A stretch of DNA of 64,000 nucleotides. Origin: Bifidobacterium asteroides. Lineage in GTDB: Bacteria; Actinomycetota; Actinomycetes; Actinomycetales; Bifidobacteriaceae. Location of the stretch: assembly GCF_003202695.1 (NCBI RefSeq), contig NZ_QGLL01000006.1, forward strand, positions 1 through 64,000, read 5' to 3'. The notes under the pieces were generated by a model, which searched no databases, was not told the DNA's origin, and saw only the letters and a program-made list of their open reading frames with translations. Shown here in pieces: positions 1-9,400 of the stretch (positions within the stretch are counted from its first letter, which is position 1; each line of letters starts with the position of its first letter). The translations under genes were made by a program, and so were the position numbers.

Positions 1-116
1 TCCAGAACCTGGTCATCACCGGAAGCCTGATCACCATCATCCCCCTGGTCATCGCCTTCCTCCTCCTGCAGAAATACTGGCAGTCCGGCCTCGCCGCAGG
101 AGCCGTCAAAGAATAG
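1..116 (+). CDS. ABC sugar transporter permease, C-terminal end (partial)
   Basis: Only the last 38 codons are inside the window, read from base 3 to the TAG at 114-116. They encode a hydrophobic segment (SLITIIPLVIAFLLLQKYW) followed by a short basic, glycine-rich tail ending in AVKE. This is the usual end of a MalG-type inner-membrane permease of a carbohydrate ABC transporter: last transmembrane helix, then QKYW and a short cytosolic tail. A solute-binding lipoprotein gene follows 104 bases downstream on the same strand, which supports the assignment. The substrate cannot be read from this fragment; the neighbouring galactanase genes suggest galacto-oligosaccharides (inference). Confidence 0.75.
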   Translation, partial: QNLVITGSLITIIPLVIAFLLLQKYWQSGLAAGAVKE

Positions 117-220
117 CCAAACAAACCAAAACCGTGCTATAGGCCTTGAGCCGTAGGACAGTGAAAGATATCAGCAGTCATGTGTTGTTGCAAAGGACAA
201 CAGAAAAGGAGATAGGGACA

Positions 221-1576
221 ATGAGGTTCGAAAAGATGACGAAGGTCATAGCCCTTACAGGTGCTGTGGCCATGGCGTTCGGACTCGCCGGCTGCGGCGG
301 ATCCGGCAGCGGTTCCTCTGCGTCGGGCAAGGGCGGGAAGACCGAAATCTTGGTCTGGTCCTGGGATTCGACCCTTCCTCGAACTGTCAAGGGATTCGAA
401 GCCAAGAACCCCGACATCAAGGTGAAAGTCACCAATGTCGGCACCAACAAAAAAGAGTACACGGCCTTGAACAACGCTCTGTCCGCCAACAAGGGCGCCC
501 CTGACCTTGCACAGATCGAGTATTATGCTCTGCCTGAATATGCCACTCAGGACAAGCTGCAGGATCTGTCTGACATGGGCGCCTCCGGATACAAGAGCTT
601 CTATACGCCGGGCACATGGAATTCAGTGAATCTGAATGGGGGCGTCTACGCGCTGCCTATGGATTCGGGCCCCATGGCTCTGTTCTACAACAAGGAGGTG
701 TTCGACAAGGCCGGAGTGACCGAGATCCCCACGACCTGGGATGAGTATTACGAGGCAGCCAAGAAGATCAAGGCTGTTGGCTCCTACATCACCTCGGACT
801 CAGGCGATGCAGGGTTCTTCGATTCCATGACCTGGCAGGCCGGCGCCAAGCCCTTTGCCACCAGCAAGGACGGCAAGACCGTCACCATCAATCTGACCGG
901 TGATTCCAAGGTCAAGAAGTGGGACGACTACTGGCAGAAGATGATCAATGAGGACTTGATCAACACCAAGATTCCCGGATGGTCTGATGATTGGAACAAG
1001 GGCCTCAATGACGGATCAATCGCTTCTTTGCTCACTGGCGCTTGGATGCCCTACAACCTGCTGTCGGGCGCCCCTGATGCCTCTGGCAAGTGGCGTGTGG
1101 CGCAGATGCCGACCTGGGAGAAGGGCGGCAAAGAGAATTCCGAGAACGGCGGGTCTTCGCTGGCTATGATCAAGACCAAGGACGATGCCAAAAGCAAGGC
1201 TGCATATAAGTTCCTGGAATACGCCTGCCACAACGCCCAGGGCATTAAGACCCGTGTCGATGGCGGCGCTTTCCCGGCTGACAACAACACGCTGAAGTCC
1301 AACGAGTTCCTTTCGATGACCACCTTGAAGGATGCCAACGGCAAGGACAACGAATACTTCGGCGGCCAGAAGTTCAACGAGGTGCTGTCGCAGGCCGCCA
1401 AGAACGTTCTGCCTGGCTACCAGTTCCTGCCCTTTGAGGTCTATGCTCGCGGGATCTACGGCGACAAGATGACCGCCTTCACTTCCAAGTCGGCCACCCT
1501 GGATCAGGGTATCGCGGCTTGGCAGAAGGACCTGCAGAACTACGCCAAGCAGCAGGGCTACACGCTCAAGGAGTAG
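221..1576 (+). CDS. Extracellular solute-binding lipoprotein of a sugar ABC transporter
   Basis: The 451-residue protein starts with a lipoprotein signal peptide (MRFEKMTKVIALTG..., lipobox LAGC at about residue 24), followed by a Gly/Ser linker and a family 1 solute-binding fold (SBP_bac_1: EILVWSWDSTLP, QIEYYALPEY, MALFYNKEVFDKAGV, PTTWDEYYEAAKKIK). It would be lipid-anchored outside the membrane and deliver oligosaccharides to the upstream permease. ATG 221 is chosen because AAAGGAG at 205-211 sits nine bases before it; reading could extend in frame to 146, but that adds no signal sequence. A small hairpin (TGTTGT/ACAACA, 183-202) lies just ahead of the ribosome site, a common arrangement where a binding protein is made in excess over its permease. 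The substrate is unknown; context points to arabinogalactan-derived oligosaccharides. Confidence 0.88.
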   Translation: MRFEKMTKVIALTGAVAMAFGLAGCGGSGSGSSASGKGGKTEILVWSWDSTLPRTVKGFEAKNPDIKVKVTNVGTNKKEYTALNNALSANKGAPDLAQIEYYALPEYATQDKLQDLSDMGASGYKSFYTPGTWNSVNLNGGVYALPMDSGPMALFYNKEVFDKAGVTEIPTTWDEYYEAAKKIKAVGSYITSDSGDAGFFDSMTWQAGAKPFATSKDGKTVTINLTGDSKVKKWDDYWQKMINEDLINTKIPGWSDDWNKGLNDGSIASLLTGAWMPYNLLSGAPDASGKWRVAQMPTWEKGGKENSENGGSSLAMIKTKDDAKSKAAYKFLEYACHNAQGIKTRVDGGAFPADNNTLKSNEFLSMTTLKDANGKDNEYFGGQKFNEVLSQAAKNVLPGYQFLPFEVYARGIYGDKMTAFTSKSATLDQGIAAWQKDLQNYAKQQGYTLKE

Positions 1577-1627
1577 GAGTGACTCATATCAAACCAGCGT
1601 TGTAGCGCGGGTTTCCTTATTGCAGTG

Positions 1628-1681
1628 CCGGCCAGAGGGGCCCCAGGGTATTTTCCTTTGGTCTTCCTCCGGCCGGTTTTT
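1628..1681 (+). terminator. Intrinsic terminator after the binding-protein gene
   Basis: Arms CCGGCCAGAGG (1628-1638) and CCTCCGGCCGG (1666-1676) pair over 11 positions with one A/C mismatch, and five T residues follow at 1677-1681. It closes the transporter operon before the GH30 gene. The rest of the gap up to 1869 holds a loose inverted repeat ATTGTCG...CGACAAT but no promoter I can defend. Confidence 0.7.
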
Positions 1682-1869
1682 CATGCACATCGTCGTGTTT
1701 TCCCCGTGGCCTTCAGCAAGGCATGAAGCGGGTAAGAGGTTGTGATCACGATCAGTACCAGAATGTTCCACAATTGCAGTGGTCATCTGTTCGATTGTCG
1801 TCGTGCAGCGAAGGGGCAGCTTCGACAATTCCTGTCTTCATCGTCTGAAGAACAATAAAAGGAATACTC

Positions 1870-4800
1870 ATGAAATTTATGCGAACTATGGCGGTTATCG
1901 TAGCGGCGGCAGCGACTTCGACAGCCTTGGGCGGTTTTATGCCGGCCTATGCCGAACCTTCCGCACCAGCAACAGTGACGGTGCGGCCAAATCCCTGGTA
2001 TGCCAATGGCCCATTTCAAGGCTGGGGCACATCATTGGCATGGTTTGCCAATGCCACAGGCCAATACGGTGAACCAGGGTCCATTACCCGCAGCAGCGGA
2101 AACCCCGTGACGGATGCCAAAGCACTGGAGTATGGCAAGCAGCTGCGAGAGAAGTTCTACACCAGTATTTTCGGCAAGGAAGGACTGGGGCTGAATAAGG
2201 CCCGTTTCAACATTGGCGGAGGCAACGCCTCAGACGTGGCTTATGGATACCCGTTCATGCGTCAGGGAGCGGCTGTTCCCGGCTACTGGGCGGAAGACCA
2301 GGATGGAAGCAAGGGGTTGTATGGTGGCGTAACTACCAAACAAGCCGATAAGAATGCCTTGGATCAGGCTTTTGATCCGACATCGGAGGATTCCTACGTG
2401 TGGGGTCCCAAGTCTTCCAAGAGCGACGCCGCCAAGTCCGTGCAGGCGCAGGAATGGTGGCTGAAACGCGGGGTCAAGGACGGCGATATCACTCATCTGG
2501 AGGCTTTTGCCAACTCAGCCCCCTGGTTCATGACCGAAGACGGATATGCCACCGGCGGTTTTCGATCCGGAGACAACAACCTCAAGGATCCCGAGAAGTT
2601 CGCCGGATACATGGCCAAAGTGGTGAGTCATCTGGATCAGTTGAAAGCTGACAACGGCAACAAGGTAAGGATCAATACGGTCGAACCCTTGAATGAGTCG
2701 GAGACGGCCTATTGGGGGACGCCGGACGGAAGGGCCTCAGACGATTGGCCCAGTGATCAGCAGGCCCTGATCGCACGCTATTGGAATCGGTACTATGCGG
2801 ATAAGGACAAGTCCGTCACGCCTTATTCGAATGCGGTGAAGAAGCCCCAGGAGGGCATGCACGTCGACAACGCCCAGGCTCAGCAAACGATTCTGGTCCT
2901 GGACAAGGCGCTCAAATCCGAAGGTTTGAAGGATGTCAAGGTCTCAGCGACGGATGCAACCGACTCCGGACAGTTCGTTGACTCCTACAACCAATATCCG
3001 CAGGAGGTTCGTGACGCGATAGGGCAGTACAACACGCATTCATACGGCACCAACCGTCAACGTGTGGCCAGGGATATCGCTCAGGGCGACGGCAAGGTCA
3101 TGTCCATGAGCGAGGTTGACGGCTCCTGGCAGAGCGGCGGATTCAACCCCTACGGCTTCGACAACGGCCTGGGCATGGCAGGCAAGATCAACAACGATGT
3201 CTATGCGCTGCAGTCGCAGGATTTCACCTTCTGGCAGGTGGTTGAGGATCTGTATAACATGTCGACCAAAGACCAGGATGTCAACGGGAATCAAGCCAAC
3301 CCTCAGGGTGAAAACACCAATTGGGGGACTGTCCTGATCGACTTTGACTGCACTGTTGCGGGCAGTGACGGAAAACTGTATTCCGAGCGCGCTGTGGACA
3401 ACAACGGGGGCAGGACCACGGGCATCAAGCCTTGCTCCGTCGTAGTGAACTCCAAGTACAACGCGGTTCGGGCATACACCCAATTCATCCATGAGGGGGA
3501 TTCGATCCTGGCTAATGATGCCACCAAGGATAATATGACCGCCCGTTCGGCCGATGGCAGGACGCAGACCATCATCCACCGCAACGACAGCGACAGCCAA
3601 CAGCGCCTGGTCATTGACCTTTCCAAATACGGCAGCATCGACAAGAATGCAAGCGGCAAGCTGTTCCTGACCACTGCGCCTGAATCCAAGAGCGATCCCT
3701 ACGAGGCCACCATGGATTACATGAACGGGTACTCCAATCAGGAGCGTCCCGGAGCGGTCCATATAGATTCAGTCGCCAAGACGGCCACGGTTGAATTGCC
3801 TGCCCGTTCGATCGCATCCATTCAGCTGTCGGGCGTGAGCGGCAAGTTCGATCAGGCAGGCGTGCAGGATGGCGAGAGTTACCAGCTTGTAGGGCAACAA
3901 TCCGGACGAGCACTTCAGGCCCTTGGCGATGGCAGCCTGGCCATTGAAGATTCGGCGCCGGATTCAGGGGCCGGCGCAGCGCAGACCTTCGTCTTCCACC
4001 AGGTCAAAGCCCCTCGAGAGCGTCCGGAGCTCAAGCTGTATACCATCACCGATCCCACAGGGAAAAAGATATTGGGGGACCAGGGCACAATGGTCTCTGG
4101 CGCCGCTGACAAGGCAAATCCAGATCTGCGGCAGTGCTGGATATTCAACACCGAGGATGGATCCTCGTGGAGTCTGGTCAATGCAGCGAGCAAAAGCGCG
4201 CTTGAAGTGAGCGGGCAGGCTACTGCTGCTGGTTCGCCGGTCGGGCTCTACACTTCCAACGGCGGAGACAACCAGGCCTGGACTATGAGATCCACCAAGC
4301 CCTCGGGCGTGCAGCAGGTCTATGTCCAGGCTCGAAAAGGCGGACAGCTGAAGATGCCGGCGACGGTCACTCCCTACTATCCTTGGGGCCTCGGGTCCCC
4401 GGTCCCCGTTCAATGGGATACCAGCATGATCGACGTCAGCAAGGAAGGTCGATATCAGGTGACCGGTCAGGCTGTCGACGTATTTGGCCATGCCGTCACA
4501 TGCAAGGCTGAGGTTTATATTGGCGACTTCACCGTCACTGATCCGGTATCCGTCATCCTTTTGGTTGGCTCAAGCCGTCAGCAGGTGGAGGATGCAATCA
4601 AAGTGGCCCCGGTTTATGCGCACGTCGGAGCTTCCGAGGCTATGGAGGCGGACCGCACGGCTGTGAAGTGGGACTTCTCTCAGCTGGACGGGCAGCTTGC
4701 CGATGCTCATGCAGGCGACAGACTGACAGTCAAAGGACGCTTGGGGTTGGTCGGCGGCACAGGGTTGCCGGTGACGGCCTCTGTCTATCTGATGCGGGCC

Positions 4801-6453
4801 AAAGAGCAGAACATTGCCGACACCAGCAGCAACTTGACGGTCACTGACCAACAGACCGAATACGGCAAGGCTGAACAGTGGAAGAAGCTGACAGACGGGG
4901 ATACCGCCGCCGAGGCCTGGGTGACATGGAACTCCCAAGGCGATTACTCGCATAAGCCCACCGCCACTCTGGATTTCGGCCAGGAGCGGGAATTGGGCTC
5001 GCTGGTCATCACCTATGGCGACCACGCTCCAAGCCGCGCTCAGGCTGAATACAGCTTGGATGGTCGAACCTGGCTCCCTCTGGGATCAGCTGCCAGTCCA
5101 AAGCCCGGACAGACCGTGACATTCAAGGGCGATGCCCGGGTCAAGGCCAGGCAGGCCCGAATCGTCAATACGGTGCAGGGCGACTTCATGAACGCCTCCG
5201 AAATTCAGGCCTGGGCCATTCCGAAGGCTGATCCAGTGCATAATATCGCCCCCTCCTCCAGCTCTCACTTCAAGGTGAATGTGCAGGAAGGCTCGACGGC
5301 TGCGAAGGCCATAGACGGCGACAGCATCCACAAGGGCTGGTCCACCTGGAACCAGGCGGGAACCCCGGTTGCCACCTTCACCTTCGACAATCTTCAATCC
5401 ATCAGCCAGGTCAAGACCACCTTCTTCCGGGATGGCCGTGCCTCCTGGCCCAAGTCCCAGACCTTGGAGTATCAGGACGACAAGGGCGCCTGGCAGAGGG
5501 TCGGCGTGAAGAGCGGCTGGTACGTCCAGCCGGGTTCCGGTGCGGATACCTCTACGGATGCGGACACTCCTGTGGCTGACTTCCGCATGTCTACGCCCAT
5601 AGTCGCCAAAGCTCTGCGTCTGACCAATACCCTGCAGGATACGGGCGTCTATATCAACGTGGCGGAAATTGAGGTTTTCGGAACGCAGACGCAAGTCAAG
5701 GCTGAACCTATGCCGTCCGCAGACAAGGCCTTGGGCGATCTTCGTTTGGATGGCAAGACCATAGACGGGTTCCTTCCTGACAAGACTGATTACACCATGC
5801 CGCTCCCCGCCGGTTCGCAAGGCAATCCGAAATTGCAGGCCTTTGCGCGCGACACTGCCGCTACGGTGAAGGTCAGGCATGTGAATGCCGAAGAGTCCGT
5901 TAAACGTGACGGGATTATTCTGGGCGGCAAGGATGTGATCACGGTCAATGCAGCTGACGGCAGCGGGAGCTCTGAGTACACCGTCAACTACCTTCCTTCC
6001 GTTCTTCAGAAACTGCTGGTCACACCGCCCAGCAAAACCCGATATCTGCTCAATGAGCGGCTCGACCTGTCCGGCATGGCTGTCAAGGCTGTGTATTCAG
6101 GGCCAAGTGGAGAACCGGTCAAGGTGGATATCAGCATCAAGGATCCCGAATTGCAGATGAGCGGGTTTGATTCAGCACAGCCAGGCAGGAAAAATGTAAC
6201 CGTGACCTACCGCGGTGTCAGTGCCGCCTTCCAAGTGGATGTGGTTGATGGCAATGCAGGAGATGCCGATTCACAGCCCGGCTCGAGTCATGGTTCAGGA
6301 GCTCCCGCTCATGCCAAGCAAGAGGGCGGCTCAGACGGTGGCAGCGCCTTGAGTCGGACCGGCGCGAATGTGACGCCAACGATTCTGGCGATCGTGGTCT
6401 GCCTGCTTTGTGCAGGATCAGCATTGGCTGCAGCTCGCCGTCATCTGAAATGA
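1870..6453 (+). CDS. Cell-wall-anchored GH30 glycosidase, endo-beta-1,6-galactanase-like, multimodular
   Basis: This is a 1527-residue secreted enzyme. It has a signal peptide ending at about PAYA-EPS (residue 29), then a GH30 catalytic domain (about 35-660) with candidate acid/base E276 in NTVEPLNE and nucleophile E415 in SMSEVDGS. A ricin-like beta-trefoil (about 675-815), Ig-like domains, two F5/8-type carbohydrate-binding modules (about 980-1110 and 1125-1270), a cadherin-like and another Ig-like domain follow. The C-terminus is a Gly/Ser/His linker, LSRTG at 1494-1498, a hydrophobic helix and a basic tail, a sortase signal in which Ser replaces the usual Pro. The catalytic part resembles the GH30_5 enzymes that cut beta-1,6-galactan side chains of arabinogalactan in bifidobacteria (family knowledge). 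AAAAGGAA precedes the ATG. The next gene begins 19 bases later, so the two are likely co-transcribed. Exact linkage specificity is inferred. Confidence 0.8.
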   Translation: MKFMRTMAVIVAAAATSTALGGFMPAYAEPSAPATVTVRPNPWYANGPFQGWGTSLAWFANATGQYGEPGSITRSSGNPVTDAKALEYGKQLREKFYTSIFGKEGLGLNKARFNIGGGNASDVAYGYPFMRQGAAVPGYWAEDQDGSKGLYGGVTTKQADKNALDQAFDPTSEDSYVWGPKSSKSDAAKSVQAQEWWLKRGVKDGDITHLEAFANSAPWFMTEDGYATGGFRSGDNNLKDPEKFAGYMAKVVSHLDQLKADNGNKVRINTVEPLNESETAYWGTPDGRASDDWPSDQQALIARYWNRYYADKDKSVTPYSNAVKKPQEGMHVDNAQAQQTILVLDKALKSEGLKDVKVSATDATDSGQFVDSYNQYPQEVRDAIGQYNTHSYGTNRQRVARDIAQGDGKVMSMSEVDGSWQSGGFNPYGFDNGLGMAGKINNDVYALQSQDFTFWQVVEDLYNMSTKDQDVNGNQANPQGENTNWGTVLIDFDCTVAGSDGKLYSERAVDNNGGRTTGIKPCSVVVNSKYNAVRAYTQFIHEGDSILANDATKDNMTARSADGRTQTIIHRNDSDSQQRLVIDLSKYGSIDKNASGKLFLTTAPESKSDPYEATMDYMNGYSNQERPGAVHIDSVAKTATVELPARSIASIQLSGVSGKFDQAGVQDGESYQLVGQQSGRALQALGDGSLAIEDSAPDSGAGAAQTFVFHQVKAPRERPELKLYTITDPTGKKILGDQGTMVSGAADKANPDLRQCWIFNTEDGSSWSLVNAASKSALEVSGQATAAGSPVGLYTSNGGDNQAWTMRSTKPSGVQQVYVQARKGGQLKMPATVTPYYPWGLGSPVPVQWDTSMIDVSKEGRYQVTGQAVDVFGHAVTCKAEVYIGDFTVTDPVSVILLVGSSRQQVEDAIKVAPVYAHVGASEAMEADRTAVKWDFSQLDGQLADAHAGDRLTVKGRLGLVGGTGLPVTASVYLMRAKEQNIADTSSNLTVTDQQTEYGKAEQWKKLTDGDTAAEAWVTWNSQGDYSHKPTATLDFGQERELGSLVITYGDHAPSRAQAEYSLDGRTWLPLGSAASPKPGQTVTFKGDARVKARQARIVNTVQGDFMNASEIQAWAIPKADPVHNIAPSSSSHFKVNVQEGSTAAKAIDGDSIHKGWSTWNQAGTPVATFTFDNLQSISQVKTTFFRDGRASWPKSQTLEYQDDKGAWQRVGVKSGWYVQPGSGADTSTDADTPVADFRMSTPIVAKALRLTNTLQDTGVYINVAEIEVFGTQTQVKAEPMPSADKALGDLRLDGKTIDGFLPDKTDYTMPLPAGSQGNPKLQAFARDTAATVKVRHVNAEESVKRDGIILGGKDVITVNAADGSGSSEYTVNYLPSVLQKLLVTPPSKTRYLLNERLDLSGMAVKAVYSGPSGEPVKVDISIKDPELQMSGFDSAQPGRKNVTVTYRGVSAAFQVDVVDGNAGDADSQPGSSHGSGAPAHAKQEGGSDGGSALSRTGANVTPTILAIVVCLLCAGSALAAARRHLK

Positions 6454-6472
6454 TTCTGAGAAGAGGAAAGCG

Positions 6473-9400
6473 ATGAAGCTCAATCGAAGAAACATATTGG
6501 GATTCGCCGCGGCAGTCGTCGCCTTAGCGCTCCTGTCGCCCGGATCTGCGGCTATAGCCGCGCAGGAGAAGGCGGAGCAATCCGGTTCCGCCGGATCCAA
6601 TCGACAGAGAACCGTTCGGGATGATGATCTCCGGACCATATTGGATACCACGAGGATTGAGGATCTGCAGCCGCTGGCATCAGGTCATCGATCCGATGAT
6701 CAGAGCACGGCGCCTTATGATCATGCAGAGCCTAACAAGGACGACGTGGATAGGCTCAAGCATGCGCGGTCTGCGGCCGAGGGAGTCCTGGCCTCAGGCT
6801 CTGCCGATGAAGGGGAAAAGGGTCAGGCCGGCAAGGACTTGAAGCAGGCCTTCGCCGCTGTGCGCTTCATCTACCATTACACTGCGGTGACAGGCACCAA
6901 TGGCGACAGGATTTTCGACAACAAGGGCGATCTGATTCAGGCTCATGGCGCCGGAATCCAACGGGTCAGCGCTGCCCTTCTTCCTGCCGCTGATCGGGGC
7001 CTGGACGTGGATGGAGACGGATATGTCTACATCCTGTGCGGCGAGGACAAAACCAGCGGTCTGGTAGCGCATGGCGTGCGGATATACTATTCCGACGATC
7101 TGTGCAACTGGGTAGATAAGGGACTGGGCTTTCAGACTTACCAGGGCGACAAGGATCTGGCTGCTAAATTGGCGGGCTCTGACCGCGTCTATCAGCGTTA
7201 TTACAACGTGTCCAACCTGGAATCCGATCCGGATTACACGAACATCTACGGCCAGGATTTCAAGGCATTCTCCACGGACGCCTCCAATGCCAACATCTCA
7301 GGACCTCAGCAGGCCTTGGACTACCTGCTTTGGGATTTGAAGGCGCTGAGAGGCGACGGATCGGATCCGAAGAAGTCCAGCTGTGTCTTCGAGCGTCCCA
7401 AGATGGTCTACAACCCGGCGACCAAACGCTGGGTTATCTGGTTCCATGCGGATGGGCCACGATACGGCAACGAGGCCACTGCAACCTATTCCAAGGCTAA
7501 GGCCGGGGTCGCCATTTCTGAAGGTTCCGATCCGGCTGGGCCATACAAGTATCTGGGTTCCTTCCGCATGAGTCCCGGCGCCAACCTCGGCAACCCTGGC
7601 ATGGCGCGTGACATGAACCTATACGTGGACTCCGGCAAGGATCAGAATCATGACGGCGTTGATGATGCCTATCTGGTGTATTCCAGCAACGAAAACCGCG
7701 ATCTGACCATCTCGCTTCTGGACAAGACCTACACCAAGCTGGTTGAGCCGAATGCTCGGCAGCAAAAAGGCGTGGATGTCTCCGCAGGAGACACCTACAA
7801 CATCGTGGCCAGCAATAGCAAGGAGTCGCCGGCTCCCTTCAAGTGGAACGGCAGATATTACATCATCTATTCAGGCACTACCGGCTGGGCGCCCAATGAA
7901 AACAAGTATGCGGTCAGCCAGGGCGATGACTTTCTAGGGCCTTACTCGGAGGTAGGATCGCCCTTCGTCAAGGGGAATGGCTGGAACCAAAGCCCGGCCA
8001 ATTCCTTCTCGACCCAATCCAGCTCGGTCATTCCCTATGACCCCGCGCACGGCGTTTTCCTCTATTGGGGCGACCGCTGGTTCAACCCTGACACCGGAAA
8101 TGACATCAGCCAATCCAGGTATGTGATGACACCGATGCAATTGGTGAACGGGCATGTGCAGGTGCTGCCGGCTGCCGACTGGAAGCTGTCCGGCATGGAT
8201 AGGTATCAGGCCATCGATGTGGTCAATGCCGATCTGCCGACTGAAAGCAGTTCTGTCAGTCGGATCGTTGCTGCGCTGCCCAAGAGCCTGAGCGTCAGAG
8301 TCGGCGGCCAGACAGCCATCCGGCAGGCCACGGTCAACTGGGAGCCCTACTTTGGCGCAGACCGCCCGTACGGGCAGGTGACGTTCAAGGGGAAGCTGCC
8401 TGATTACCAGAATGCGCCTATCAGCTTCACGGCTTCCATCTATCCGGAAAACTCCCGTCTGTTCATTGACGCGGGCTCGGACCCTTCGAATGAGTCGAGC
8501 TACTACCGCAAGCTCAAAACCAAGGCTCCACAACTGATGAATGCAGACCGCAGCGACCAGGAATACACCGCTCAAGGCAAGTGGGGCCTGAGCAGCCGCA
8601 AAGGTACCGATGTCGAAGCATACGAGACCAGCCAGAACGGCATCTATGAAACAGGATACTGGGCAAAGTCCGGCAAGGACATACGGTATCAGGCGGATTT
8701 GCCAGCCGGTACCTATACAGTTCAAGCGGGCTATCAGGAGTGGTGGAACAACAAGCGCCAAACCGAGTTCTCGGTCGTCTGCCATGACAAGACCATCGGC
8801 AAGACGAATATCGTGCCTGTTCAGGCCGGGAATGCCACCGATCCGATCACTTTCACCCTGGATCATGCCGACAGCGTGACCTTCCTGACAAGATCCACAG
8901 GCGGCGGCGATCCCTTGCTGAGCTGGATAGGGATCTCTGCGCAGGATGATGACCAGGTGGTTTCAGTCCAGCAGATTCAAGGCATCAGAACATTCAAGCA
9001 GGGCAGTCAGCCCGAGCTTCCCGACAAGGTGAGTGTCAGCAAGGCGAATGGAGAAAGCGAGGAGCGGGCCGTGCACTGGCTGACTGATACGTCGAGCTTG
9101 ACCCTCTACGCGCCTACCGAGGTGCTGGGCACCGTAGAGGGCACGACGCTGCCTGCCAGAGCCAGCGTTCAGGAGGTGGAAGATGGGCTGTCCTACTTTA
9201 TTGACGTCAATGGAGGGGAGTCCTCGCCCACCTACAATGCGCTGACTGCCTTATACGATGGCAAATTGGCCAATGGATCCGCAGATCAGAGCTTTGATGA
9301 TCTGTGGGGCAATGCCTCTGGCAATTATGGAACGAAAGCTGACGGCAATGCCGACCCCTATGAGTCAGGCGTATTTGCCGGGGCTGATGGCAAGAAGGGG

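Noticed and set aside
1740-1869. GTGATCAC palindrome and ATTGTCG...CGACAAT repeat before the GH30 gene
   Set aside because: They could be operators, but there is no adjacent regulator, no clear promoter, and the spacing is too long for a LacI-type site.
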